Of a DNA stretch of 64,000 nt, positions 52,801 to 61,405 are shown one piece after another (position 1 is the stretch's first letter; each line of letters starts with the position of its first letter). The notes under the pieces were generated by a model. It ran no database searches. It was given only the letters and a program-made list of their open reading frames with translations, and was not told the DNA's origin. Origin of the DNA: CBDCBA01 sp965214125 (lineage in GTDB: Bacteria; Planctomycetota; Phycisphaerae; Tepidisphaerales; Tepidisphaeraceae); assembly GCA_965214125.1 (NCBI GenBank), contig CBDCBA010000015.1, forward strand, positions 1 to 64,000. Reading direction: 5' to 3'. The translations under genes were made by a program, and so were the position numbers.

Positions 52801-53340
52801 TCAAAACTCCTCTGCTGCCCATCGGAGGCGAGAGGACGCTCCGGACGCGCAGTGGGTAAGGAGTGCGTCCAACGTGGCAAAGGTCGCCCACGTTTCCGTC
52901 TCCTGTCGCTCGGCCAGACTCGCGGTCAGCCGGTCATCAAGCTGTTCGTCACGAGCACCACGCCACACCGTGTCTGCGGCAGCAACGAGCAAGTCTTCAA
53001 CCCCCACGTCCTCGGTCCGCCACGAGCCGTGGGTCCGCGCGAAGCGTGCGACCTCCCGCGACAAGCCGTGCTGTTCGAGGAGAGCGGGGCCATCACGCTC
53101 GTGGAGATGACCGGGGCCGGTCAACTCGCCGAGGTGGATTGTCTTGCCGAGATCGTGGGTCGCCGCGCCGAGCAAGACTGCGTTGCGATCAATCTGAACA
53201 GCAGGAACATCACGTTCCAGTCCGTCGAGCACTTCGATGGCCGAGTCGTGAACGAGAGTCAGGTGCCGAACCAGACGTACGGGCGCTCCGAGCGTGCGGC
53301 ACAGCATGGCCGCGGTGGGCGGAAGCGGTCGGAAGTGCAT
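52801..53340 (-). CDS. HD domain protein
   Basis: This 179-aa HD-superfamily phosphohydrolase-like protein shows a first His in LTLVHDSAIEVLDGL and the HD pair in VLLGAATHDLGKTIHLGEL, followed by a helical C-terminus with further His (GHLHERDGPALLEQHG). Such small HD proteins hydrolyse nucleotides or cyclic nucleotides. The ATG at 53340 has AGGAG 8 bp upstream. It is next to the XRE gene and near the restriction-type operon; a shared role is only a guess. Confidence 0.75.
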   Translation of the reverse strand: MHFRPLPPTAAMLCRTLGAPVRLVRHLTLVHDSAIEVLDGLERDVPAVQIDRNAVLLGAATHDLGKTIHLGELTGPGHLHERDGPALLEQHGLSREVARFARTHGSWRTEDVGVEDLLVAAADTVWRGARDEQLDDRLTASLAERQETETWATFATLDALLTHCASGASSRLRWAAEEF

Positions 53341-53699
53341 GGACCTTTCTCCTTGAACTGACGCGACAACTGCTTTGAGACCATCCGCCAAGAACGCCTA
53401 GCGATAGAGACTCGGGAGACGAAACAGGGCAAGCTTGATGAGTCCGATGGCTAGCCTGAGCCAGTCGAAAACCGTCAGGCGCTATTTCTCCCTCAACACG
53501 CCGGAAACGTCATCAGAGTTGTCGTGGTGGATGTCGAGAACCGAGGGTTCTGCGCGGTGGGGTCAAGACTCGAACAAATTCATTTCCTCTATAAAAGTCG
53601 AGGGCAAATGAGCTCGTGCTTCGCCCAATCGAGCTTGTCAAAGTTAACGCCGGCTATAGGGCAAACCGCAAAAGATGCCGCAAATAGGGCTTGCCGCAG
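53341..53699. other. Intergenic, no gene seen
   Basis: These 359 bp lie between the HD gene start and the 3' end of the GHKL gene. Short open frames are present but have no protein-like content or ribosome binding site. A TATAAA near 53590 is the only promoter-like sequence noticed. Confidence 0.4.
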
Positions 53700-55763
53700 T
53701 CAAGAGGCCTTTCGGCTGTGTACATCTTCGTGGATTTCGGCGACGGAGTTATCGTGGAGTCGGAAGCCAAGGAGATCGAAGAGAACCATGTTTCGCTTCT
53801 TCGCGTCAGAGATCATCTTGTCGAATGACACGACCTCCACATAGGCTCTCAGCTTCTCGTGAAAGCCAAAGAATCCCTCGCCGTCTGGCGTCGGCCGCAG
53901 CCCAGCGTTCTCTGCCATTTCTCGGAGGCGGTCGGTTACATCGCAGACGATGTAGGCAGTGAACGGCGTGTCGGGCCTAATCTTCACCGGGCGACCGTTT
54001 CGGTCGAGTGCATCTCCTGCCTGAATCTTCCGGATGTACCCGTACACCTGATTGATTGGATTATCACTTTCAGTGTAATCCTTTCTCATCGGCCGCTTGA
54101 ACTCGAAAATCACGACCGAACCAAAGGGTGGCTCACTGTCAACAACTGAGATCGGGTTGTTGAAAACGAGCACGTCTGGCCGCTGACGGTCTCTCACGTC
54201 GACCGGGCTGATGCTTCGGAATTCTTTGTCAGATGCGAGGTAGTGGTGGTAGACCAGCTTCTCGTCGAGGACCCACAGATTCTGCTGGTCCCATTGCACG
54301 TCGTCAGATGTCCTCTTCAGCGGAAAGATGACGCGGTGGATGGCGTTCTCCAAGCGGTACTTCCCCTCCTCGTCTAGCCCTAACTCTTGGTCAAGGAAAG
54401 CAAGGGTCGCACGGCGGTGCGCGACGTGCCACGCAAGCTTCGCCATGCCTTCCTCGTTCCACTCCTTGAGAAATTCCTCGACCCGCTGGTGGTGCTCTTC
54501 CAACTCGACCGCCTGATCATCGTGCTGTGACAACAGCTCTTGATACCGCTCCTTCAGCTCTTTGTTATACTGCTGGTTTGCCTCGTAGAGCTTCAACTCA
54601 AGCTTCTCCTGCGAGAGATTCGGTGCAATCTCGGAGATCAAGCTGGGCCGGTGCTTCAGAAGCGGGCGGTACTGCGGTGACTCCCGCCGGACATGTCGGC
54701 GGACCTGCTCGTCTCGGGCAGCTTTGACCTCCGTGAGATGGGGATCAAGGTACGTACGAATCCTCTTCGCCGCCGCCTCGTTGATCTGACGGAGAGAAAT
54801 TCCTCCAAACATGTCGCCTTCCTCACTGAGTGAGAAGTCGATGCGTTCCGCCGAGACGGTGTCGTCCAGCAACTCCCCGGAGAGGAGGCCGAGGTAGAAC
54901 AGTTGTCGATGCGACTCAGGGTTGCGGATGGGCGAAGAATTCGCTTCGAGTTCTGCGATCCGTCCAGAAACAGACTCTCGCTTCACCGGCCAACCATCGG
55001 CGCAGAGATGCAGCCGATGCGACTGCTCCTGCATGGCTGGGACGAGCAGGTGAACCAACTTGAACGAGTGCTCGCCGACTTTGAAGGCGTCGCTCTTCTT
55101 CGAAAAACGCATCTGCTCGAAGAGAATGTTGCAGCTGATCTCTTCGCCGTCAGCTTCCCTCAAGATGATCGTCGGCGGCTTCTTCTGGATGAAGTACGCG
55201 AGGCAGTGTTCCACCAGCCTCTGTGCGATGGTCGCTGCGTGTTTTGGACAGTTGTCCTTGTACCCGTCGCGAAATCCGTAAAGGGTGACGCGAGTCTCTC
55301 TTCCTTGTGCCTCCGTAGCGCCGCTTTCCTCGTCCTCAATGCCTGCCTGTGTGAGGCGAAACTTGAACTTCCTTTCTCGCCAATCGCCTTGATCCTTATA
55401 GCGGCTCTTTACCTTCACCGAATGAAAAGCCTTGAGCCAAACGAAGCGACCGACGCCCTTGCAGCCGCGGTCTGCCTTGTAGGACGAGTCGGAGGTGGTG
55501 AACGACTTGAAGTTGTCCTCGTTGAAGCCGACGCCGTTGTCGATGATCGTGAATGACCGGATCGGCTCGGTCAGCTTCGGGTCACCGGCGAGCGATTGCT
55601 GCGCACCTCGGTCGATCTCTACGACGATGCTGCCGTTCGTCTCCTTCGCTTCCTCAATCGATTGGATCGAGTTGGAGACGGCCTCGTACAGGGGCTTGAG
55701 GCATTGCGCGTGCGGGAGGCGTGTGTTCCTGATCTTGCCCAAAAGGTCGAACGTCAAGTTCAT
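53700..55763 (-). CDS. GHKL ATPase (MORC/MutL-like) with C-terminal PD-(D/E)XK-like domain
   Basis: This 687-aa protein starts at the ATG at 55763 (MNLTFDLLGKIRNTRLPHAQCLK). The N-terminal GHKL ATPase has the N-box LYEAVSNSIQSIEE, the G1 box FTIIDNGVGF and the G2-like GCKGVGRFVWLKAF, in the MutL/MORC/Hsp90 style of an ATP-gated dimer. A coiled-coil region (about 435-490) follows. The C-terminus has RPDVLVFNNPISVVD ... SVVIFEFKRPMRK, matching a D...ExK nuclease core. It ends a six-gene operon 107 bp after the DUF3883-type gene. MORC-like ATPases in predicted restriction systems have been described by Iyer, Abhiman and Aravind. Confidence 0.82.
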   Translation of the reverse strand: MNLTFDLLGKIRNTRLPHAQCLKPLYEAVSNSIQSIEEAKETNGSIVVEIDRGAQQSLAGDPKLTEPIRSFTIIDNGVGFNEDNFKSFTTSDSSYKADRGCKGVGRFVWLKAFHSVKVKSRYKDQGDWRERKFKFRLTQAGIEDEESGATEAQGRETRVTLYGFRDGYKDNCPKHAATIAQRLVEHCLAYFIQKKPPTIILREADGEEISCNILFEQMRFSKKSDAFKVGEHSFKLVHLLVPAMQEQSHRLHLCADGWPVKRESVSGRIAELEANSSPIRNPESHRQLFYLGLLSGELLDDTVSAERIDFSLSEEGDMFGGISLRQINEAAAKRIRTYLDPHLTEVKAARDEQVRRHVRRESPQYRPLLKHRPSLISEIAPNLSQEKLELKLYEANQQYNKELKERYQELLSQHDDQAVELEEHHQRVEEFLKEWNEEGMAKLAWHVAHRRATLAFLDQELGLDEEGKYRLENAIHRVIFPLKRTSDDVQWDQQNLWVLDEKLVYHHYLASDKEFRSISPVDVRDRQRPDVLVFNNPISVVDSEPPFGSVVIFEFKRPMRKDYTESDNPINQVYGYIRKIQAGDALDRNGRPVKIRPDTPFTAYIVCDVTDRLREMAENAGLRPTPDGEGFFGFHEKLRAYVEVVSFDKMISDAKKRNMVLFDLLGFRLHDNSVAEIHEDVHSRKAS

Positions 55764-55870
55764 CGGCCACCCACTCCTGTGCATGCAAAGGCTGTCGCGG
55801 GGTGGATGATACCGATTCGGCTGAACCTCCTCAACCGTCGGCAGCGTTCGCTCGAAGAGCATGCCGCAGA

Positions 55871-56755
55871 TCACCCACGCGTAGCTGTTGCATCCGTACC
55901 AGCGGGATCGCCGAGGATTGGCTGACCGAGGATGTGAAAAGGAAGGCTCAGGCTCAACCAGCGGGCCTCGCTCTTGTCCTCTGGAATGTGGCATCGAAGA
56001 ACGTCAATCGGTACTCGGAGGAAGGCGTAGGGACTAGAGGCGAGGCTCCAGAGGTCAAGATAAGCATGAGAGCTACGGCTCAGCACGTCCCACTCGTGCC
56101 GCGACAGGATGGCCTCCGCGTCTTCCCAGTCGAGTGTTGAAGCCTTCACCTCGATTAACAGCCGACGGTCATCCGTCTTCGACAGGCGAGAAAGGAGGTC
56201 ATAGCCGGCGTCGTTTGTGCTCAAGGCGGTCCAGACAGGCTCGACGGCCGTTCGACGCCGCTCCCACTCGAAACTACATCGCTCGCCCTGCCGACCCGTA
56301 ACCATGTGCTCATCATCTCGCACGGATCGGTAGTACCCGGCTAAGCGATCCCACCATGCTACCACCTCCTCGCTGGTGCCATGCACGAGATCGGCATCCC
56401 TGAGGCACTGAACTGTGTCCGCCGGGGCGTAGCTCAAGACGGCGTTGCGTCCACGGACCGCCATCGCGGCCCAAGCAGGTCGCAGGAGACCGATCATCTG
56501 TTCGAGCTGAAGTCGCAGGCGGTCGTGCGGGCGACGTATCTCGCAGATGGCTTTCCCGTTCTGCGTTAGAAGGAGTTCGTCCGTTGATCTAGCTGCCACC
56601 CAACCGAGACGCTTGCATGTCTGGACGACCGAGGTTCCCGCCACTCCATCCCACGAGTCGAAACTCCGGAGGAATTGTTCTTCCGTCAGCTGGTGCGACG
56701 ACAGGAAATCGAGCACCTCGCCGACCCGGTAGAGGACCCCGACGCGGAACATCAT
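55871..56755 (-). CDS. DUF3883-type predicted nuclease
   Basis: This 294-aa protein has an N-terminal winged-helix-like part (VGEVLDFLSSHQLTEEQFLRS, ELLLTQNGKAICEI) and a C-terminal segment TNDAGYDLLSRLSKTDDRRLLIEVKAST. The GYDL...S...IEVKAS pattern is that of DUF3883, a PD-(D/E)XK nuclease-related domain often found in helicase-containing defence operons. Its ATG overlaps the SNF2 stop as ATGA, so translation is coupled. It probably cuts or binds DNA together with the helicase and GHKL ATPase. Confidence 0.78.
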   Translation of the reverse strand: MMFRVGVLYRVGEVLDFLSSHQLTEEQFLRSFDSWDGVAGTSVVQTCKRLGWVAARSTDELLLTQNGKAICEIRRPHDRLRLQLEQMIGLLRPAWAAMAVRGRNAVLSYAPADTVQCLRDADLVHGTSEEVVAWWDRLAGYYRSVRDDEHMVTGRQGERCSFEWERRRTAVEPVWTALSTNDAGYDLLSRLSKTDDRRLLIEVKASTLDWEDAEAILSRHEWDVLSRSSHAYLDLWSLASSPYAFLRVPIDVLRCHIPEDKSEARWLSLSLPFHILGQPILGDPAGTDATATRG

Positions 56756-58548
56756 GCCACCCCCAGAAGCTGGCGCAGATCGGCAAGGTCGTCTGCACTT
56801 AATCCGAGGATGTCAACATCATCGGTGATGTCCGTCGGCGTGATGTTGAGGTCCGGATCGTCTAGCACTCGCTGCATCGCTTCGACCTTCGCGTTCAGCC
56901 GGCGCTGTACTGAGTCGTCAACGGTGCCCGGCGTTCGCAGCAGGATGATCTGCGTATCCGCATCGGGTGGAAGACCAAGACGATGAATTCGGTCCTCGGA
57001 CTGGAGGTAGTGTGCGGCGTTGTAGGTCCGGTCGATGTAGATCGCGTGATGGCATACCTTGTGGAGGCTGATGCCCTCGGCACACGCTGCTGGATTTGCG
57101 ATCAGCACCATGCACTGTGGGTCATCGTGGAAGCGACGTAGCTTCGCCTCGCGAGAGTCGGTGAGCGTTTCGTCCGCAGAGGTGTCTACCCCGCCGTGGA
57201 TGTATTCGGCGCCAAGGTCTCGAAGCATCGCAGCCGTGTGTTCGACTGTGCTGACGAACGACGACCAAATGACGCTCTTCCGGTTCTCGGAGGCGAGTCG
57301 GCGAGCAATCTCGCATGCCCGCATGATCTTTGGCGGCGGCTCCTTCAGCGCCTCGATAAGGACCGAATGTCCCGCGATGGTGGTCCCGCTGAGCAAAGAC
57401 GGATCGGACGCAGCCTGAAGAAGGTGCATGACCGAGCGAGCCACGGATCGGAAGCGAGTACTGTCGCCGAGCTGTAGCTGAGCGAGGCTTCGAGTCGCAT
57501 GGTCGGTCAGCACCTTGTACAGACGAGCCTGCGCCGGCCCCATCGGCACTCGCACATCAATGCGCTTTGGGGCTGGAAGTCCAAGCTGACTCTTCCTCGT
57601 TCTGACAAAGACCGGTCGAAAGTCTCCAACCACGGTCGTCTCTGTCGTCCGTACCTCAGGGTAAAGAAAGCTGAACTGAGCGATCAGGTCGTTCACCGTA
57701 TTCGGCGCTGGTGTCCCTGACATCAACAGCTTGTACACCGGAAGATGGCACACGCTCAGAAGCGCGGAGCCGGTTACGCCATCAAGCCCTCGCTTCATCC
57801 GATGACTCTCGTCAATGAACATGAAGCACGAGCGGGTGACGAGGTGACGGCTGATGAGGCTGAACGCCCTTGGAAAGGTTTGGTATGTGACGAGCATCAC
57901 ATGAGGATCACGTTCAAGCTGCGCCCTCACGTTCGCATTGCCGCGATCCAAACGAGAGACGACGAGTCCGGCTTCGGGCAGGCACTCGGCAATCTGTTCC
58001 TCCCAGACTGCGAAGGCGTTCTTTGGCGCCACAACGAGCAGCCGTGTCTCAGGACTCCGCCGCAGCGTGAATGCCGCCAATGCTTCCGTCGTCTTGCCCG
58101 CACCGGGAACGGAAAACGTGGCGCCCGCTGGCACAGAAAGGAGGTGCGATACGTTGTCGAGCTGATATGGCTTCAGCTGCCTTGGCCCCCAACCGGCTTC
58201 TTTTAGACGAGCCTGCACCTCGCCGGGCTGAACAGCAAGGCTCGCGTTCGCTTCGTTGTAAGACTTCTGACGCTTGGCAGCCTGCCGTAGTAGCTCTTCC
58301 GCCTGAGGCGTCACAATTGTCCGTACGCCGTACTGCTTCTGAATACTTTTGATCGTGAAGCCGAGGTCGCTTCGGAAGGTGAGCAGCGACCACCACGGAA
58401 GAACAAGTCGGCTGGCGGTCTCATTCTCAACCGCTTGGCCCCGCTCCTCACAGATGCGACGGATGTCTGCCCACGCCATCGGCGGGCACCCATCGGCTGC
58501 CGTGAGAGTTGCAGAGTGTTCTGCCGGGTTGTAATCAAGCGTGATCAT
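56752..58548 (-). CDS. SNF2-family DNA helicase/translocase
   Basis: This 598-aa superfamily 2 SNF2-like ATPase has Walker A VPGAGKTTEALAAF, a DEAH-type box FIDESHRMKRG and motif III MSGTPAPNTVND in the first RecA domain. The second has SVIWSSFVSTVEHTAAML, then NPAACAEGISLH and YLQSEDRIHRLG (motifs V and VI). The N-terminal 130 residues are a separate domain. It is expected to translocate on double-stranded DNA in a defence complex. It overlaps the ParB-like gene by 14 bp and the DUF3883 gene by 4 bp. Confidence 0.9.
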   Translation of the reverse strand: MITLDYNPAEHSATLTAADGCPPMAWADIRRICEERGQAVENETASRLVLPWWSLLTFRSDLGFTIKSIQKQYGVRTIVTPQAEELLRQAAKRQKSYNEANASLAVQPGEVQARLKEAGWGPRQLKPYQLDNVSHLLSVPAGATFSVPGAGKTTEALAAFTLRRSPETRLLVVAPKNAFAVWEEQIAECLPEAGLVVSRLDRGNANVRAQLERDPHVMLVTYQTFPRAFSLISRHLVTRSCFMFIDESHRMKRGLDGVTGSALLSVCHLPVYKLLMSGTPAPNTVNDLIAQFSFLYPEVRTTETTVVGDFRPVFVRTRKSQLGLPAPKRIDVRVPMGPAQARLYKVLTDHATRSLAQLQLGDSTRFRSVARSVMHLLQAASDPSLLSGTTIAGHSVLIEALKEPPPKIMRACEIARRLASENRKSVIWSSFVSTVEHTAAMLRDLGAEYIHGGVDTSADETLTDSREAKLRRFHDDPQCMVLIANPAACAEGISLHKVCHHAIYIDRTYNAAHYLQSEDRIHRLGLPPDADTQIILLRTPGTVDDSVQRRLNAKVEAMQRVLDDPDLNITPTDITDDVDILGLSADDLADLRQLLGVA

Positions 58549-59821
58549 TGTCGGCGAGCCACTTCCTGATCTGCTGCACCGCTACGTCAATCCCGTCGAG
58601 TTGTTTGTCGATACCTTCAGTGACCGAGTTGTCATCGAACGACCTGTACGCGGCTTGTAGATACGTATGAGCCTTCGTGATGGTCCGCAAGCAGTACTCC
58701 GCATCATGCCGCTGGCGCTCTCGGCTTTCGATCTCTTCCAGCGTCTCTTGGACCAGCACCCGCACGTCATCCTTCCGCGTCGGGTGCGTTGCCGTGGCGA
58801 TCAAACCGTTGTACTCGGCCTGCTCATCACCATCGCCACCGAAGAGTTCATCATGCTCGTCCTCGTCTACTTCTTGCTCAGACTCTGGTGGCTCCGGGAA
58901 CTTTTGCCGGATCATCTCCTTCACGTCATCGAGGTTCTTGAATAGCTCTGGAATTCTCTCGTAGAGGCGACCACCTTTGGGGTCATCAATGAGGAGGTAC
59001 GAAAGGTTCGTTGCCAGTTTGACCCGTGCCGCGCTGCCGTTGCTCTGCTCGCGATTCTTTTTGAGCTGGTCGAACGCATACATCTTCTTCTCGACTTGGC
59101 TGTACTTGCCCTTCTGGCCTGCCCATTCGAGATACGCCTCCGCCTGCTCCAGCATATCTATCGACTTCTTCACCTCCGCTGTCTTGATGTCGTGCAGGGA
59201 GGCGATCTGATCGTCAGTCATTGGGATTTCTCGCAGGTTGCGCCTCATCATCGCTAGGGCGACCCACGTGTAGTCAGCACGGACATCTGGCTCTACTTGT
59301 AATCTCGCCTCGATCTTTCGGATCATGGCGTCGTCGTTCGTCGGTAGAACAACAACCTGTACCTGCTTGAAATGCCGGAACTTCGTCTCGTCGCGGGCTA
59401 CGAGAATGCGCATCGCGCAAAGTCGCCTGTTGCCGTTGACCACGTACCCCTTTGGGGTCAGATAGAGCGGCTCGGTCTGACTGTTTTTCTCGAAGTGCCT
59501 CAGCAGGCTCTTCTCTCCGACCATTTGCGAGAGGATGTCATGCTGAACGTCGAGAGCCTCGGAGGAGTCGGGGTCGGCTGAGAAGAAGTTCGAAGGCAAG
59601 CCCTCGGTTTCGATGCGTTCGGCCTGCGCAGCCCTCGTGCGACCATTCGCGAGGCGGTAGACCGGGAGGTCCAGTGGGACGTTGTACACGTCCATCGGCT
59701 GGACGGTGCCCTCGATCCAGACGTTGACTCGGGCCACCGGCTTTGCGCCGGCCGTGCCATGGAGCAGTTCTTGGAGGTGTTTCTGACGACGAGGAAGAGG
59801 CCAAGCCATGCAAATACTCAC
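58535..59821 (-). CDS. ParB/sulfiredoxin-fold protein of defence operon
   Basis: This 428-aa protein shows ParB-like blocks: VYNVPLDLPVYRLANGRTRAAQAE at the N-terminus and TPKGYVVNGNRRLCAMRILV (GNRR motif) near residue 125, then a helical middle with an HTH-like stretch and an acidic segment (EQEVDEDEHDELFGGDGDEQAE). ParB/Srx-fold proteins can hydrolyse or bind NTP and act as specificity or modification partners. The GTG at 59821 overlaps the preceding stop as GTGA; an ATG at 59809 is the alternative. It is not a chromosome-partition ParB in this context. Confidence 0.75.
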   Translation of the reverse strand: MSICMAWPLPRRQKHLQELLHGTAGAKPVARVNVWIEGTVQPMDVYNVPLDLPVYRLANGRTRAAQAERIETEGLPSNFFSADPDSSEALDVQHDILSQMVGEKSLLRHFEKNSQTEPLYLTPKGYVVNGNRRLCAMRILVARDETKFRHFKQVQVVVLPTNDDAMIRKIEARLQVEPDVRADYTWVALAMMRRNLREIPMTDDQIASLHDIKTAEVKKSIDMLEQAEAYLEWAGQKGKYSQVEKKMYAFDQLKKNREQSNGSAARVKLATNLSYLLIDDPKGGRLYERIPELFKNLDDVKEMIRQKFPEPPESEQEVDEDEHDELFGGDGDEQAEYNGLIATATHPTRKDDVRVLVQETLEEIESRERQRHDAEYCLRTITKAHTYLQAAYRSFDDNSVTEGIDKQLDGIDVAVQQIRKWLADNDHA

Positions 59822-60279
59822 TGCGAGAAGCCCATGACGACGATAGGCATCGTGATGATCGCACGGAACACCGCCAGTTCGCCAACGAGTCGTTCGTAGC
59901 TGGCGAGGTTCCGCCCCATCGCGCGTGCCGTCGCACGTGTCGGCACGACGATGATCGCCTGCTCGATGTTCCCGGAAAGGAACGCCGCCTGCAACTTCAA
60001 GAGGTCTGCGTACAACCGCGAGACGTTGCCCGTCTGGAGGCAGAGGCCGGTGTGGCCCTTGACCCCAGTGATCGTGATCTTGTGCTTTGCCTTGATTGGA
60101 ACCTGATCAGACCAACCCTCCGCCCGCAGCCGATGAAGAAGCTCGCGGCGAAACTTCGGGGCGCTTTTCGCCTCTAATGCCAAATTAATTGCCTGAATCG
60201 TGGACAGCACCGACTCGACAAGCGACTTGCTTGGAGCGGTTCCACCACCACCATTATGCGAATGCGTGATCACCTGCAT
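59818..60279 (-). CDS. BglII/BstYI-like restriction endonuclease, catalytic acids missing
   Basis: This 153-aa protein aligns by eye with the BglII/BstYI family: LCLQTGNVSRLYADLLKLQAAFLSGNIEQAIIVVP and AMGRNLASYERLVGEL ... MPIVVMGF parallel the BstYI stretch around its ExQ motif to the C-terminus. In BstYI the active site needs Asp and Glu (D...ExQ). Here the matching positions read Thr and Cys (LCLQ), so it may not cleave by the usual mechanism. It is shorter than typical (about 200-220 aa). The ATG overlaps the methyltransferase stop by 1 bp (TAATG). Confidence 0.7.
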   Translation of the reverse strand: MQVITHSHNGGGGTAPSKSLVESVLSTIQAINLALEAKSAPKFRRELLHRLRAEGWSDQVPIKAKHKITITGVKGHTGLCLQTGNVSRLYADLLKLQAAFLSGNIEQAIIVVPTRATARAMGRNLASYERLVGELAVFRAIITMPIVVMGFSQ

Positions 60280-61340
60280 TATGCGTCCGTGGGCTTCTTC
60301 GACAGATAGGATTTAGTGTGGTCGTAAATTGGCTTGTCATGCGGGCGGAAGTTTTTCTCGCCGCTGAGAGCTGCGTCGACCCGCTTTTTCCCCTGATCGG
60401 CGTAGTCCCGTTGAAGCTCACAGCCCCAGAACCGTCGGCCGTGAAACGCAGCCGCAACTCCGGCCGAAGCAACCCCGGCGAACGGATCGAACACGAGGTC
60501 GTTCTCATTGGTTAACGCGAGGACCAACCGCTCGACAAGTCCTACCGGAAACTGGCAGGGATGGCTGGTCTTCTCGACGTGCTTGCTCTTGACGTTCGGA
60601 ATGTCCCAGATCGTGTCGTCCCAAAACTCCTTCAGCGCGATTTCCCAAACGTCTTCCGGGTTCTTCCCCTTCGGATGACCCGAGTACTCGCCTGCGCGAG
60701 GTCCCCGGTAGCTCTTCTTCGACGGATACTTCGAGTCAATCCGAACGTCATCGAGGTTGAAGGTGTACTCGCCGTTCTTCGTGTACCACAGGAGGACCTC
60801 ATATCGACCGCTGAACCGGTACCGGCAGTGCAGGCCATGGCCGAATCGCCAGATAATGCGATTGCGGAGGATCAGGTTGAGCTGATCAAATATCGGGTGG
60901 AACAAGTAGTCGAGGGGCATAATGCGTCCTCGGTCACGACTGCTCTGCGCTGTGACGTGACTGCCGATCTGCCAGCAGAGACTGCCTGTTGATTTCAGTC
61001 GAAGAACACACTTCTGAATCACCCGCTTCTGCCACGCTAGATATTCATCCAGCTCAACGGTTTTCTCATAAGGCTTACCGATGTTGTAAGGAGGCGAAGA
61101 GACGATGAGATCGAAGAGCGGCTCCTCAGGAAGCTTGTCGAGAAACTTCTCAACATCACCATTCCAGAGAACGTGTGGCGGCAAAACGGCGGGGAATGGA
61201 CCTCTCGGCCGCATCACCTTCAGCTGCTCGCCATTGAAGAGGCCATGTCTACCCATCAGGCTGTCATCGTATTCAGGTGGTGTCGAAAGATCCACTGAAA
61301 TGCGGCTTCCGATAATGTGCAAGGACGTGCGGCAAGGCAT
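60279..61340 (-). CDS. DNA methyltransferase (SPPYNIG type)
   Basis: This 353-aa site-specific DNA methyltransferase has motif IV FDLIVSSPPYNIGKPY first and the SAM-binding motif I (LVFDPFAGVASAGVAA) near the C-terminus, the order of the beta class. SPPY is commonly N4-cytosine-specific, though N6-adenine enzymes also occur with it. It starts at the ATG at 61340 and is the first gene of the six-gene operon, followed directly by the BglII-like gene as in a type II R-M pair. It is divergent from a second methyltransferase. Confidence 0.9.
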   Translation of the reverse strand: MPCRTSLHIIGSRISVDLSTPPEYDDSLMGRHGLFNGEQLKVMRPRGPFPAVLPPHVLWNGDVEKFLDKLPEEPLFDLIVSSPPYNIGKPYEKTVELDEYLAWQKRVIQKCVLRLKSTGSLCWQIGSHVTAQSSRDRGRIMPLDYLFHPIFDQLNLILRNRIIWRFGHGLHCRYRFSGRYEVLLWYTKNGEYTFNLDDVRIDSKYPSKKSYRGPRAGEYSGHPKGKNPEDVWEIALKEFWDDTIWDIPNVKSKHVEKTSHPCQFPVGLVERLVLALTNENDLVFDPFAGVASAGVAAAFHGRRFWGCELQRDYADQGKKRVDAALSGEKNFRPHDKPIYDHTKSYLSKKPTDA

Positions 61341-61405
61341 TGTCCTCGATGGGGCACTTGGGGCGCGGTGGTGCCACAGGGCGGCCCCGGTTACCCTCCA
61401 CTACC

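Noticed and set aside
53524..53844. 106-codon open frame overlapping the 3' end of the GHKL gene
   Set aside because: Ser/Arg-rich translation, no ribosome binding site, and more than 100 bp antisense to a well-supported gene.
58535..59821. ParB-like protein as the partner of ParA at 34412
   Set aside because: It is 23 kb away, translationally coupled to R-M-type genes, and ParA already has an overlapping partner gene.
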